Assembly: GCF_032163395.1 (NCBI RefSeq)
Contig: NZ_CP119968.1
Coordinates: 3,808,001-3,872,000, forward strand
Direction: 5' to 3'
From: Gloeocapsopsis dulcis
GTDB lineage: Bacteria; Cyanobacteriota; Cyanobacteriia; Cyanobacteriales; Chroococcidiopsidaceae
DNA length: 64,000 bases
Shown: positions 28,395-38,086 of the stretch, piece after piece
Layout: every line of letters begins with the position of its first letter
How positions within the stretch are numbered: the first letter of the stretch is position 1
The notes under the pieces: model-generated
What the model saw: only the letters and a program-made list of their open reading frames with translations
Told to the model about the DNA's origin: nothing
Database searches by the model: none
Translations under genes and position numbers: made by a program

Positions 28395-30545
28395 GTGCAA
28401 ATTCCACTAGACTACTACCGAATTTTAGGACTGCCAGTTGCGGCAAGTCACGAACAGTTACAACAAGCTTACCGCGATCGCTTATTACAATTACCGCGAC
28501 GCGAGTATTCAGCAGCAGCGATCGCCGCCCGCAAGCAGCTGATAGAACAAGCATATGCTGTTTTATCTGACCCTGAGCAGCGTAGGATTTACGATACCAA
28601 TTATTTTGCACATCGGTACGAACAGCAACCAGTACCTGACGACACACAACCTCATTCAGAATTTCCTGTCGAAGATATTTTTACGCTCCATACTCCCATT
28701 ATCGATGTTGCCGATCACTTATTTGCTGGTGCTTTGCTTATCCTGCAAGAACTCGGAGAATACGAACTTGTCTTAACCCTAGGAAATTCTTACCTCAATA
28801 ACTCGAATCGCCAGCCAAATAACGTTCCATTCCACTCCGACATCGTTTTAACAGTTACCTTAGCCTATCTAGAATTAGGACGCGAACAATGGCAGCAAGG
28901 GCAGTATGAAAGTGCTGCAAACTCTTTACAAAACGGCGAACAACTACTGAGTTGCGAAGGTATCTTACTCAGCATCAGAAACGAGATTCTAGCAGATCTC
29001 AATAAGCTACGTCCTTATAGAATTTTGGCATTGCTAAAAGAACCAGAAGGCACCAGCTTAGAACGCCGATACTTAGGACTAAAATTGCTGCAAGATTTAC
29101 TCGATGCCCGTGGCGGAATTGATGGGACAAGTGATGATGGTTCAGGACTTAGTCTTGATGACTTTCTCCGTTTTATTCAGCAAATCCGCAGTTACCTCAC
29201 AGTATCCGAACAGCAAAGTTTATTTGAAGCAGAAAGCAAACGCCCATCGGCTGTTGCTAACTATTTAGCAGTGTATGCCCTAATTGCGCGTGGCTTTACT
29301 CAACGCATACCCGTTCTAATTTCTCAAGCTAAGCAGTTATTACAACATTTAGCAACAGTTAAACCTCAAGATGTTTACTTAGAGCAAGCAATATCTACAC
29401 TCCTTTTAGGTCAAACAGCAGAAGCAAGTCGAGCTTTAGAACTTTTACAAGAATACGAACCATTAGAGTTTATTCGCGAACACTCTCAAGGTTCTCCGGA
29501 TCTTTTACCTGGATTGTGTCTTTATGCAGAACGCTGGTTGCAAACCGAAGTATTTCCGCAGTTTCGCGATTTGCAACATCAGCAAGCCTCCTTAAAAGAA
29601 TACTTTGCTGATAAACACGTTCAGGCTTACTTGGAAGCACTACCGAATCAGATTGAAGCAAGCCAGCAAAAAGCTCCAGCAATGACTGCAACGTCAGCAA
29701 AAGTTGATCGTATATCTCAGCAGCAAGTGCAACCTGTTCGCAAGCAACAGACGACCACTGATGTTGCAGTAGATGATGTTGCCATAACAACTTCAGTCAT
29801 AAATTCTACCACCAACAATGGTGCGCTTGTCCCAACGACAAAACGTACTACCTATGCCCCTGGAAATTCCAGGCAAACGAGTTCTGCACTAGAACATGTA
29901 CGCGTTTCTCCAAGAAAAAGACGCAGAAGAAAAAAACTTTCCCTCAAAAGAAAAACAGCACTTGCAGTGTTAGCACTTGCGGGGCTTTTAGCAAGCGTAT
30001 TTTTGTTTGCCCTGCTCGGTCAAGCTTATAGCTGGTTACGTCGAACTTTATATCCAGCACCTCCCTTGTTACCAGGTGAACAGTTGTCAGTAGAGTTAAA
30101 TCGACCACTGATCGCCATCCCTACCCCTGGTTCTCAATTTTCTCCTGTTGCAGAACCTCTTGATACCGTAACATCTGAGCAAGTTGTGCAAAGTTGGTTA
30201 TCGGCAAAATCGTCAGCGTTTAGCACTAATTATGCTGTAGAAAGCTTACAAAATATTTTAGTTGATCCGACGTTAGCTCAATGGCAGCAGCGTGTTAGGA
30301 ACGACAGAGCAAATAACCGCCATCGGCAATTTCAACACAGTGTAAAAATAGACTCAGTACAAGTTAATCCGAAGAATTCAGACTTAGCAATAGTACAAGC
30401 AATAGTAAGTGAAATTGCTCAAGTATATGAAAATGGTCAGCTAAACCAACGTGCCTCCTATGCCGATCAAAATCTCCGTGTCAGATATGATTTAGTGCGC
30501 AGAAATAATGCATGGCGAATTCGGCAAATGCAGGTTTTAAATTAG
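28395..30545 (+). CDS. zipN: ARC6-like cell division protein Ftn2/ZipN
   Basis: A 716-aa protein of the cyanobacterial Ftn2/ZipN family, the ancestor of plant ARC6, which anchors and stabilises FtsZ at the inner membrane. Residues 5-68 form a J-domain (DYYRILGLPVAASHEQLQQAY, ending EQRRIYD) without the HPD motif, as usual in this family. Helical repeats fill about 90-430, followed by a low-complexity linker and a basic stretch (SPRKRRRRKKLSLKRK) directly before one membrane helix (about 520-545). The periplasmic IMS/DUF4101 domain occupies about 595-716. Start is GTG 28395. Length and layout match the family. Confidence 0.92.
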   Translation: MQIPLDYYRILGLPVAASHEQLQQAYRDRLLQLPRREYSAAAIAARKQLIEQAYAVLSDPEQRRIYDTNYFAHRYEQQPVPDDTQPHSEFPVEDIFTLHTPIIDVADHLFAGALLILQELGEYELVLTLGNSYLNNSNRQPNNVPFHSDIVLTVTLAYLELGREQWQQGQYESAANSLQNGEQLLSCEGILLSIRNEILADLNKLRPYRILALLKEPEGTSLERRYLGLKLLQDLLDARGGIDGTSDDGSGLSLDDFLRFIQQIRSYLTVSEQQSLFEAESKRPSAVANYLAVYALIARGFTQRIPVLISQAKQLLQHLATVKPQDVYLEQAISTLLLGQTAEASRALELLQEYEPLEFIREHSQGSPDLLPGLCLYAERWLQTEVFPQFRDLQHQQASLKEYFADKHVQAYLEALPNQIEASQQKAPAMTATSAKVDRISQQQVQPVRKQQTTTDVAVDDVAITTSVINSTTNNGALVPTTKRTTYAPGNSRQTSSALEHVRVSPRKRRRRKKLSLKRKTALAVLALAGLLASVFLFALLGQAYSWLRRTLYPAPPLLPGEQLSVELNRPLIAIPTPGSQFSPVAEPLDTVTSEQVVQSWLSAKSSAFSTNYAVESLQNILVDPTLAQWQQRVRNDRANNRHRQFQHSVKIDSVQVNPKNSDLAIVQAIVSEIAQVYENGQLNQRASYADQNLRVRYDLVRRNNAWRIRQMQVLN

Positions 30546-30600
30546 CTTTTACAATCATGAGTGTAAGTGGAACTCGTGTATAACGTCTGTTTTCATCTTT

Positions 30601-30626
30601 CCCTAGCCCCTAGCTCCTCGCTCCTC
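30601..30626. repeat. Dispersed GAGGAGCGAGGAGC/GGGGCTAG repeat
   Basis: CCCTAGCCCCTAGCTCCTCG followed by CTCCTC lies just before the AEC transporter start. The inverse form occurs at 38025-38050. These are short heptamer-like cyanobacterial repeats. Confidence 0.6.
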
Positions 30627-30630
30627 AAGA

Positions 30631-31578
30631 ATGACAGAAACCCTGTTTAATGCCTACTTACCACTCATTTTGTGGACAAGTTTAGGATTGTTATGCTTTC
30701 GCTTTCTGCCCCACACATTACCACGCTTATTAGGGCGCAGCCTTTTTTGGGTAGGCATACCAATAGAAATTTTGGCACTGGCGCGACAGACCGATTTTTC
30801 ACAATCTATAGCGCTTCCTCCGCTCATTACTTTTACTACATTGCTTTTGGGTTTGGGTGTTGCAGTACTCTGTTTACAAATATTAAAAAAACTTACTTTT
30901 CTACCGATCGCCGCAGCTTTAAATTCACCAGCAATTCAAGGCAGCTTCATTTTAGCTGCGGTGTTGGGCAATACAGGGTTTGTGGGACTAGCGATCGCGC
31001 CCGCATTTATCGATCATACTTATTTAAATTGGATTGTCTTCTACAGCCTGACGCACAATTTAATTGGAACTTATGGCTTCGGTGTTTTCATTGCGAGTTA
31101 CTTTGCCCATGAAACTCATCAGAATAATTGGTGGGTACAGTTACGAGATGTTTTAACTGTGCCAACTTTGTGGACTTTCTTGCTAGGCTACCTGACGCGC
31201 GATGTCGAACTGCCTTCTTTAGTGGAATCAGGACTGCAAGCCTCGATTGGAATTGTAATTCCTAGTGCATTTTTGTTAACGGGAATGCGACTTGCTCAAT
31301 TACGCGGGTGGAAGAGTTTAAAACTTGCGGTGATTCCTGCGGTGTTAAAGGTAGCGATTGTTCCTGGATTGGTCGGTATTTTAACGACATTATTTTTAGG
31401 ATTATCAGGCGATCGCCGTTTAGCAATGGTATTAATGTCTGGAATGCCTTCGGCGTTTGCTGGACTCATTTTTGCGGAGGAATACAATTTAGAACGAGAA
31501 TTAGTCGCTAGTTGTATCGTTGTGTCTACCGTTTTGCTGCTGCTAGTACTACCTTTATGGTTATTTCTATTCCACTAA
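30631..31578 (+). CDS. AEC-family (auxin efflux carrier-type) transporter
   Basis: A 315-aa inner-membrane protein of nearly continuous hydrophobic segments, about ten helices. Family features are the N-terminal five-helix block, AAVLGNTGFVGLAIAPAF with the small-residue NTGF motif, and the C-terminal MSGMPSAFAGLIFAEEYNLERELVASCIV. AEC permeases move organic acids or hydrophobic anions; the substrate is unknown here. The start is ATG 30631 right after a dispersed repeat. A hairpin follows the stop. Confidence 0.88.
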   Translation: MTETLFNAYLPLILWTSLGLLCFRFLPHTLPRLLGRSLFWVGIPIEILALARQTDFSQSIALPPLITFTTLLLGLGVAVLCLQILKKLTFLPIAAALNSPAIQGSFILAAVLGNTGFVGLAIAPAFIDHTYLNWIVFYSLTHNLIGTYGFGVFIASYFAHETHQNNWWVQLRDVLTVPTLWTFLLGYLTRDVELPSLVESGLQASIGIVIPSAFLLTGMRLAQLRGWKSLKLAVIPAVLKVAIVPGLVGILTTLFLGLSGDRRLAMVLMSGMPSAFAGLIFAEEYNLERELVASCIVVSTVLLLLVLPLWLFLFH

Positions 31579-31581
31579 TTA

Positions 31582-31603
31582 AGGGTGAGCTTTCGCCCAC
31601 CCT
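31582..31603. terminator. Bidirectional hairpin between AEC gene and opcA
   Basis: Stem AGGGTGAGC / GCCCACCCT with one mismatch and a short TTC loop, located between convergent stops. It resembles the hairpin at 4661-4680. Confidence 0.6.
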
Positions 31604-31618
31604 ACAAGCACTGAATCA

Positions 31619-32989
31619 TTAGTCTTGCGGTGTGAGTTGCAGAATTTGCGCTGTCACAGCAAAGCTCTCTTCATAAAGTGTCTCATGTCCTATCCGTTGC
31701 AGTTGCTGACTCAGCAGAATTTCAGCTTTTTGGTCAGCAAGTGAGGATACCTGCTGAAAACGACAAGCTTGAGCACCACCGCCGACTTCCATTCGCATAC
31801 ATCCGCCAGTTTCTGAGCAAACAACAGTGCAACAATCAGCTTCATTGTTTGTGGAGTTCAAGCGTAGTGCAATTAAATCTCCAGGAATCTCACCACTATC
31901 AGCCGTAGGAATTGCAGCTAACTCAGCTTCGACTTGACGTTGGTCTTCAGCGGTAAAGCGAATTCGCTTGATTTCGTAGTCTCCTGCTTCCTGTTCAAAT
32001 TCGCAAGGATACCAATGCAGCCGACTTGCCAACCACCCTAAAAACATGAGTGCTTGTGCGGGGTTGCCTTTTTCGTAATCAATTGTGACTCGATCTACTT
32101 CACTTAAAGCCGCACGTCGTTGAGGTGGGTCAAAAGCTTCCGCTGTTAATTCTTGCCAAGCCGACAAGCGCCGCCAGTTGAGATCAGCGATAGGGATACT
32201 AGCCTCAATCAGTTCTTGTACGCGCAAAAGACCGAATTCAGGAGCGTTAAACCCACTTGAGTCAATAATGACCGAATTACAAACAGATGCGAGTCGTTTG
32301 AAAAGCGGACTGTGGTGATCTGGTGTTGTTTTCCACCACAAAAACTTAGGCAAGTCGCCAATCAGGAGTTCCGCAATCATCCCGCCTACGCGCTCTAATC
32401 CTGCTGCAGTACCTGTGAATGTAATGTATTCACAACAAATTAGCGTTGTCGAAGATTGTTTTTGAATTGGGCAATACGCCGAAACTTGAACCGTTACGCC
32501 GTCATCGTTACCGACGACTGGACACAGAGCAATAATGCGACAGGGGTTACGCAGGGCGATCGCATCGGCAATCTTAAGATTTTTGCTACTGTCCCAAGTA
32601 TAGGGGGCACCACTATCGTCATTACTCGAATTACCGTGCTGCTGAGCTACAACTTCACGCAGCTTCGTGCGGGTTTCGTGTGTTGCGGTTCCACTTACGG
32701 GTAAGTCATGTTTTTTCTGAAATTCGCGGAGTGCGGCTGCGGTTTGTGGTCCAGGAATGCCATCAATCGGACCGCGATAGATGTTTAAATTCGCTAACAG
32801 GAGTTGTGTTTCTTCGGGTTCGTAAACAATTAAACTAAACGTCGTTGCGCGAGTTGCTGCTGGAATTCCCTCACCATTTTCAGTAGTACCGTAACTTTGC
32901 CAAATTTTACTTAGTTCTGCCTCTATTTCACTGAGGGAAACATCCTTTGGCTCCTGAAGTGAAAAAATTGGAGGAGATTGAATTGCCAT
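31619..32989 (-). CDS. opcA: Glucose-6-phosphate dehydrogenase assembly/activator protein OpcA
   Basis: OpcA activates and assembles Zwf, letting thioredoxin control G6PDH. It is 456 aa. The OpcA core is seen in ATRATTFSLIVYEPE and then in NPCRIIALCPVVGNDDGV, CEYITFTG, LPKFLWWKTTPDH and VDRVTIDYEKGNPAQALMFL. Between the first two, residues about 57-114 look like a peptidoglycan-binding-type helical domain (LLLANLNIYRGPIDGIPGPQTAAALREFQ), odd for a cytoplasmic protein. It is the last gene of fbp-tal-zwf-opcA, 119 bp after zwf. Confidence 0.93.
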   Translation of the reverse strand: MAIQSPPIFSLQEPKDVSLSEIEAELSKIWQSYGTTENGEGIPAATRATTFSLIVYEPEETQLLLANLNIYRGPIDGIPGPQTAAALREFQKKHDLPVSGTATHETRTKLREVVAQQHGNSSNDDSGAPYTWDSSKNLKIADAIALRNPCRIIALCPVVGNDDGVTVQVSAYCPIQKQSSTTLICCEYITFTGTAAGLERVGGMIAELLIGDLPKFLWWKTTPDHHSPLFKRLASVCNSVIIDSSGFNAPEFGLLRVQELIEASIPIADLNWRRLSAWQELTAEAFDPPQRRAALSEVDRVTIDYEKGNPAQALMFLGWLASRLHWYPCEFEQEAGDYEIKRIRFTAEDQRQVEAELAAIPTADSGEIPGDLIALRLNSTNNEADCCTVVCSETGGCMRMEVGGGAQACRFQQVSSLADQKAEILLSQQLQRIGHETLYEESFAVTAQILQLTPQD

Positions 32990-33108
32990 AATTGTTTGGA
33001 GTTTTACTTTGATAATTAGTCAGCCATTAGCTTTAAGGTAGTTCAATCAAATTTTAGTTTTTGTATACCAAGATTGTAGATGAAGACAATTCTGCTGAGA
33101 TAGCACTG

Positions 33109-34638
33109 CTAGAGTCTGCGCCAGTGGCGTCCGTCCTGGTTAATCAAGAATTCTGCTTCAGCAGGTTCCCAAGTACCAGCTTCATATAACGGAATACTCG
33201 CGGGATCAGTCGGTGAGTCCCAAGCTGCGAGTGCTGGAGTTACGACTTGCCAAGCAGCTTCCACTTCATCGGCACGAGTAAACAAAGTTTGATCGCCCAT
33301 CATGCAGTCTAAAAGTAGGCGATCGTAGGCATCCGAAGCGGCAAAGCCAAAGGTTGAACCATAGCTAAAGTCCATATCCACCGAACGAGTCCGCAAATCT
33401 GGTCCTGGCATTTTCACTTCAAATCGCAGAGAAATACCCTCATTGGGCTGAATTCGCATCGCCAGAATGTTTGTATTCATTTGTTGCGAAGCAGATTGAA
33501 AGATCAGATTTGGGACTTCTCGAAAATGAATTGAAATTTCCGACACTTTCTTCGGCAAGCGCTTTCCGGTACGCAGATAAAAGGGTACACCATTCCAGCG
33601 CCAGTTATCGATCATGAACTTCATTGCCACATAAGTATTTGTGGTCGAGTTAGGCTCGACGCCTGGTTCCTCGCGATATCCTGGAACTTTCTTGCCTTTC
33701 ATCCACCCAGCGCTGTACTGTCCCCGTACCGCACACAGTTCTAAATTGTGCAGATCTGCTAAGCGTGTTGCTTGTAAGACTTTGACTTTTTCGGTACGAA
33801 AACTCTCCGCATCGAGCGAGTTCGGCGGTTCCATCGCCGTAAAGCAAAATAGTTGCATCAAGTGATTTTGCAACATATCGCGCAAAGCCCCAGCAGTTTC
33901 ATAGTAGCCTGCGCGATCTTCTACACCTACGGTTTCAGCGACCGTAATTTGCACGTGATCGACAAACTGGCGATTCCACAGCGGTTCAAAAATGGCATTG
34001 GCAAAGCGAAATACCAACAGGTTTTGCACCGTTTCTTTACCCAAGTAGTGATCGATGCGGTAAACCTGTTGTTCGCGACAGACTTTTTGAACTATTTTGT
34101 TGAGCGATCGCGCCGAAGCTAAATCGCGACCAAAGGGCTTTTCAATTACCAAGCGATGTTTTACGGGATCGCTGAGCATTCCTGCATCTCCAAGTTGCTG
34201 AATTGCTTCAGGGAAGAATTTTGGTGCAACTGAAAGATAAAAGACACGGTTGCCTTGCGTACCGCGTTTACCATCAAGTTCGCTTAATAACTCTTTGAGC
34301 TTTTGATAGCTTTCGGGTTTGTCGATGTCACCTGAGCAGTAGAATAATCCTTGAGAAAATTCTTGCCAAAGTTCTTCGCGACCAAGACCATCAGAGAATT
34401 GCTCTATGCCCTCGCGCATTTGTTCGCGGAAGTAGTCGTGACTCCAATCTCGACGGGCGACACCGACAATTGTTGTTTCGGGGGGAAGGCGTCGTTCGCG
34501 TCGTAGTTTGTAAAGTGCTGGGACCAACTTGCGCTGGGTAAGATCCCCTGATGCTCCAAAAATCACCAGAATCTGAGGTTCTGGCATTTTTTCCTGTTGC
34601 AGCCCTACGCGCAGAGGGTTTTCTAGCAGCGTGACCAT
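33109..34638 (-). CDS. zwf: Glucose-6-phosphate 1-dehydrogenase
   Basis: First enzyme of the oxidative pentose phosphate pathway: glucose 6-phosphate plus NADP+ to 6-phosphogluconolactone. It is 509 aa from ATG 34638, where the usual N-terminus [20 protein letters not shown] begins; thirteen further upstream codons are open but atypical. Key motifs are the dinucleotide site [13 protein letters not shown] and the catalytic [13 protein letters not shown]. The enzyme is redox-controlled in cyanobacteria with OpcA, whose gene follows. It lies 96 bp after tal in one operon. Confidence 0.96.
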   Translation of the reverse strand: MVTLLENPLRVGLQQEKMPEPQILVIFGASGDLTQRKLVPALYKLRRERRLPPETTIVGVARRDWSHDYFREQMREGIEQFSDGLGREELWQEFSQGLFYCSGDIDKPESYQKLKELLSELDGKRGTQGNRVFYLSVAPKFFPEAIQQLGDAGMLSDPVKHRLVIEKPFGRDLASARSLNKIVQKVCREQQVYRIDHYLGKETVQNLLVFRFANAIFEPLWNRQFVDHVQITVAETVGVEDRAGYYETAGALRDMLQNHLMQLFCFTAMEPPNSLDAESFRTEKVKVLQATRLADLHNLELCAVRGQYSAGWMKGKKVPGYREEPGVEPNSTTNTYVAMKFMIDNWRWNGVPFYLRTGKRLPKKVSEISIHFREVPNLIFQSASQQMNTNILAMRIQPNEGISLRFEVKMPGPDLRTRSVDMDFSYGSTFGFAASDAYDRLLLDCMMGDQTLFTRADEVEAAWQVVTPALAAWDSPTDPASIPLYEAGTWEPAEAEFLINQDGRHWRRL

Positions 34639-34734
34639 AGTGTTTCTATATTTTGTGATTTGATTTAACAATTGCAATTAGCAATTAGCAGTTTACATTG
34701 CCCTCCTAATCACTAATTGCTCACAGCTAACTGC

Positions 34735-35898
34735 TTAAACAGGAGATAAGTGTTGGACCTTCTCTTCCAAAGATTGCATCAATGATTCAAAAGGCTTAAC
34801 GAACTTATCAATTCCTTCGACGATTAGTTCATCCATCACTTCATTAATATTGATGTTAATGTCTGGATCTTTGAGATTCTCAATCAGTTTGTAGGCTTCT
34901 TCAATGTCAGTTTCAATGCGGTTATCGACATTGCAGTGGTCAGCACAAGCTTCGATCGTGTTGGGTGGTAAGGTGTTGACGGTATCAGGACCAATTAACT
35001 CATCTACATACATCACGTCGCTATATTTGGGATCTTTAGTGCTAGTGCTTGCCCACAATAAACGCTGAATTTTACCACCTTTTTCTGCAAGTGCTTTCCA
35101 ACGATCGCTACCAAAGATTTCTTTGTATTTCTGGTAAGCAATTTTAGCGTTGGCGATCGCTACTTTACCTTTAACTGCTTCGAGTTTCGCTTGAAGACTA
35201 ATATCGTCAATACCTCGAGCAAGTTTTTCGTCAATGCGTTGATCGATATTGCTATCAATTCGGCTGAGGAAGAAGCTTGCTACTGAAGCTATGTTGCTGA
35301 TGTCCTTACCTTCAGATACCCGTTTTTCTAAACCGCGAATATACGCCCAAGCTGTCTCGACATAACTTTCTACTGAAAATAAAAGCGTGACGTTGACATT
35401 GATTCCTTCAGCGATGACTTGCTCGACTGCGGGTAAGCCTGCTTTTGTCCCAGGAATCTTGATCATCACATTTTCTCGACCGATTTCCTGGTAGTAGCGC
35501 TTCGCTTCTTTAATTGTCGCTTCAGTATCGTCAGCGATCGTTGGCGGTACTTCAATGCTTACATAACCATCGAGACGATTCGACGCTTCATACACGGGGC
35601 GTAAAATATCACAAGCATGACGGATATCATCAAATATTAATGATTCATAAATTTGGTATGTTGGCAACTCAGCTTTGATTCCTGCTTCAATATCTGCATC
35701 GTAAATGGCATTACCTTTGATTGCTTTTTCAAAAATCGCTGGGTTAGAGGTAATCCCGCAAACTCCACCGTTCTCAATCAGCTGTTTGAGTTCGCCCGAT
35801 TGAATCATGTCACGAGTCAAGTTATCCATCCAGATACTTTGACCGTATTCTTTAATTTCAATTAAATGATTAGCTGGCTTTGTTGCTTGATCTGTCAT
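34735..35898 (-). CDS. tal: Transaldolase
   Basis: Transfers a dihydroxyacetone unit between sugar phosphates in the non-oxidative pentose phosphate branch. It is 387 aa from ATG 35898 (MTDQATKPANHLIEIKEYGQ), with GGAGAGAAT as ribosome site; ten further upstream codons are open but less family-like. The N-terminal SIWMDNLTRDMI, GVCGITSNPAIF, the Schiff-base lysine segment VMIKIPGTKAGLPAVE, and NVTLLFSVE are visible. It is the second gene of the fbp-tal-zwf-opcA operon, 58 bp after fbp. Confidence 0.95.
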   Translation of the reverse strand: MTDQATKPANHLIEIKEYGQSIWMDNLTRDMIQSGELKQLIENGGVCGITSNPAIFEKAIKGNAIYDADIEAGIKAELPTYQIYESLIFDDIRHACDILRPVYEASNRLDGYVSIEVPPTIADDTEATIKEAKRYYQEIGRENVMIKIPGTKAGLPAVEQVIAEGINVNVTLLFSVESYVETAWAYIRGLEKRVSEGKDISNIASVASFFLSRIDSNIDQRIDEKLARGIDDISLQAKLEAVKGKVAIANAKIAYQKYKEIFGSDRWKALAEKGGKIQRLLWASTSTKDPKYSDVMYVDELIGPDTVNTLPPNTIEACADHCNVDNRIETDIEEAYKLIENLKDPDINININEVMDELIVEGIDKFVKPFESLMQSLEEKVQHLSPV

Positions 35899-35956
35899 TG
35901 CTATTCTCTCCTTAACTTTTAACTTCAAATTAGAATTTCTTACTCGCTCTTTGCCC

Positions 35957-37036
35957 CTATTGTGGTACGCGAGAACGAGCCATCATTGTTTTTTCGTTTT
36001 GTGCTTTCGCTTGTTGCTGAATAAATGACTCTACTAAGGCAACATTTTCCTTACTTCCAATGATCAAAGGTGCGCGTTGATGAAGTTGTTCGGGTACTAC
36101 GTCTAAAATTTCCTGGGTTCCCGTACTTGCTCTCCCACCTGCTTGTTCGATGAGAAAAGCTAACGGTGCAGACTCGTACAACAAGCGAATTTTACCTTCT
36201 GGATTTTTCGTGGTTCCTGGATAGAGAAACACGCCACCTTGTACTAGAACGCGGTGAATATCGCTTACCATTGCTCCACTGTAGCGTGCTGTATAACCTT
36301 CAGTCCGATGCACGTAGCGGATGTATTCTCGAATTGATTCTTCCCATTGCCAGAAGTTACCTTCATTAACACTGTAAACAGCTCCTTGCTGAGGCATCTT
36401 AATGTTTTCTTCTGTTAGGATGAACTCTCCTAAACTGGGATCAAGCGAAAACGAGTGAACACCTTTGCCAATTGAGTACACCAACATTGTGCTAGGACCA
36501 TACAGAATATATCCAGCAGCGATTTGTTTGCGACCACTTTGTAACAAGTCGCTTGCTGAGTTATCGCTGTCGTCTCCTTCTTGCTGTCTAATTGCGAAAA
36601 TGGAACCTAGGCTTAAATTAATATCTGTATTTGAGGAACCGTCAATTGGGTCATAAAGCAGTGTATAACGACCAATTGGACAATTTTCAGGAATGTAATA
36701 AGGCTTTTCCATTTCCTCGGAAGCTAAGCGACAAACAAGACCACTTTGCTTAAATACCGAGATAAAAACGTCGTTAGCATAGACGTCCATCTTTTTGACG
36801 GATTCGCCTTGAACATTAACGTCTCCAGTAAAGCCCAAAACCCCTTCCATTAAACCAGCACGGCTCAGACGTCGTGCAATTAGCTTGCCAGCTAAGGCAA
36901 TACGATTCATTAAAGTGCTGAGATCTTGTGCATCAGGCGAGAAACTTTTTAGTTGCTGCAATACATGCCGTGACAAAGTTGTACAATCGCGATCCAGGGC
37001 GTACTCGTAGTCTAGTGGTTGTTGCACATCAGCCAT
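35957..37036 (-). CDS. fbp: Class I fructose-1,6-bisphosphatase
   Basis: Removes the 1-phosphate of fructose 1,6-bisphosphate. It is 359 aa, class I type, with the metal site in SEEMEKPY and the signature [22 protein letters not shown]. Substrate contacts lie near [20 protein letters not shown] and [21 protein letters not shown]. It heads the fbp-tal-zwf-opcA operon known from filamentous and other cyanobacteria. Its roughly 600-bp upstream region is unusually long and may carry the operon's control sites. Many cyanobacteria also have a class II FBP/SBPase, not seen here. Confidence 0.95.
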   Translation of the reverse strand: MADVQQPLDYEYALDRDCTTLSRHVLQQLKSFSPDAQDLSTLMNRIALAGKLIARRLSRAGLMEGVLGFTGDVNVQGESVKKMDVYANDVFISVFKQSGLVCRLASEEMEKPYYIPENCPIGRYTLLYDPIDGSSNTDINLSLGSIFAIRQQEGDDSDNSASDLLQSGRKQIAAGYILYGPSTMLVYSIGKGVHSFSLDPSLGEFILTEENIKMPQQGAVYSVNEGNFWQWEESIREYIRYVHRTEGYTARYSGAMVSDIHRVLVQGGVFLYPGTTKNPEGKIRLLYESAPLAFLIEQAGGRASTGTQEILDVVPEQLHQRAPLIIGSKENVALVESFIQQQAKAQNEKTMMARSRVPQ

Positions 37037-37634
37037 GTTTCTTCTCCCTAGGTTTGTGGATCGCTATTGATTGCGATCACCAAGTTTGCGCCTAGTATAA
37101 GCGCGTGTTTCTCATAAGCGATCTCTAGCTACGGTCGTGTTGAACCGCATCAGAGTGCTGCGCTTTGCGCAATCGCTCTTGATTTCTATATTAGAAAGGG
37201 ATTTCAGTTGTGAAATCTGACTTTGGGTTAACTAACTTAGTTACGGCTACACTTCTGATGATGCCTGTCTCTGAGTCAAAACATCACCATTTTTGAATGT
37301 TTGATTAACCATAGCCTTTATTTCACCAATGTTCATCAAACACCCACGCCGAATCTTACTCTACTTACTATTATAGAAGCCCTACATTTAAGCTTAAATT
37401 CAGCTTGTGTTATTTAAGGAGGCTCAAGTTAGAGAAAATTGACCAGGTTTGCAGATTGCCGATGTCATAGGCAGCAATTTTGTGAAAGCTCTGCTTTATC
37501 GTTAAAATTCTGGAAACGCTATATATAAAGGCAGTCAACTCAGTTATGCCAAGAGCAGATAAGTGGCTAGCCCGCATCTAAGGTTTAATGTAGTTAAACT
37601 GCTTACTTCTTTGTGACTCTTCACACTTTGAACC
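37037..37634. other. Long intergenic region upstream of the fbp operon
   Basis: No gene is seen in 598 bp between divergent fbp and a small membrane-protein gene. A hairpin GATTTCA-GTTG-TGAAATC lies at 37200-37217. A redox- or night-responsive promoter for the pentose phosphate operon is expected here, but no operator could be assigned. Confidence 0.45.
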
Positions 37635-38027
37635 ATGCTGAGTGATATTTTTCCGTTTAGATTCGATTTCAACGCTACGACGATCGCAGGAGCAAGTTTG
37701 TGGTCTTTGGCGTTGTATCTAGGATTTTCACCTATCAGCGAGTGGGTAATGAATCAACTCAATCGCTGGTTTAACTTTGCCGAGCGATCGCTTTACAGCA
37801 GCGAGACAGAATTTGAAAAAACCCGTGTTGCCAGAGAATCGCAAAACGCTTTCTACGCCTCTCTTTTTAGTATTGTGCCGTTTCTGATTGTCGGTAGCTT
37901 ATGCAACTATGGTGTGGAAATTAGTTTAGGCAAAAGCTGGGCGATTAGCATGGGAATTCTGGTGTGTGTAGGGTGCGGAGTGTACGAGTTGGGGCGTCGT
38001 GATGGACAGTCTTCTAGGAGGGATTAG
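37635..38027 (+). CDS. Small membrane protein of unknown function
   Basis: A 130-aa protein I do not recognise. It has a weak hydrophobic segment near 16-32 (TIAGASLWSLALYLGF), a charged middle (NRWFNFAERSLYSSETEFEK, about 41-60), and two stronger membrane segments near 75-92 and 101-118. It ends Arg/Asp-rich (GRRDGQSSRRD). The stop codon overlaps the beginning of a dispersed repeat, so the last few residues may be repeat-derived. It stands alone between the fbp operon and the LpxB-like gene. Confidence 0.7.
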   Translation: MLSDIFPFRFDFNATTIAGASLWSLALYLGFSPISEWVMNQLNRWFNFAERSLYSSETEFEKTRVARESQNAFYASLFSIVPFLIVGSLCNYGVEISLGKSWAISMGILVCVGCGVYELGRRDGQSSRRD

Positions 38028-38050
38028 GAGCGAGGAGCGAGGGGCTAGTG
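38025..38050. repeat. Dispersed GGAGCGAGGAGCGAGGGGCTAG repeat
   Basis: Direct heptamer-like GGAGCGA units begin at the stop codon of the 37635-38027 gene. The inverse form is at 30601-30626 and a related stretch lies inside the LpxB-like gene at 38817-38855. Confidence 0.6.
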
Positions 38051-38086
38051 ATGAGTAAAAGTGGAACAAGTGTCTTGCCTGTTTAG

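Noticed and set aside
28261-28647. 128-codon minus-strand frame overlapping the zipN start
   Set aside because: It overlaps the well-supported J-domain region of zipN and has no family features.
37600-37630. ACTCTTCACAC near 37615 as a Yfr1-type small RNA
   Set aside because: It only partly resembles the Yfr1 core and lacks the flanking stem-loops.
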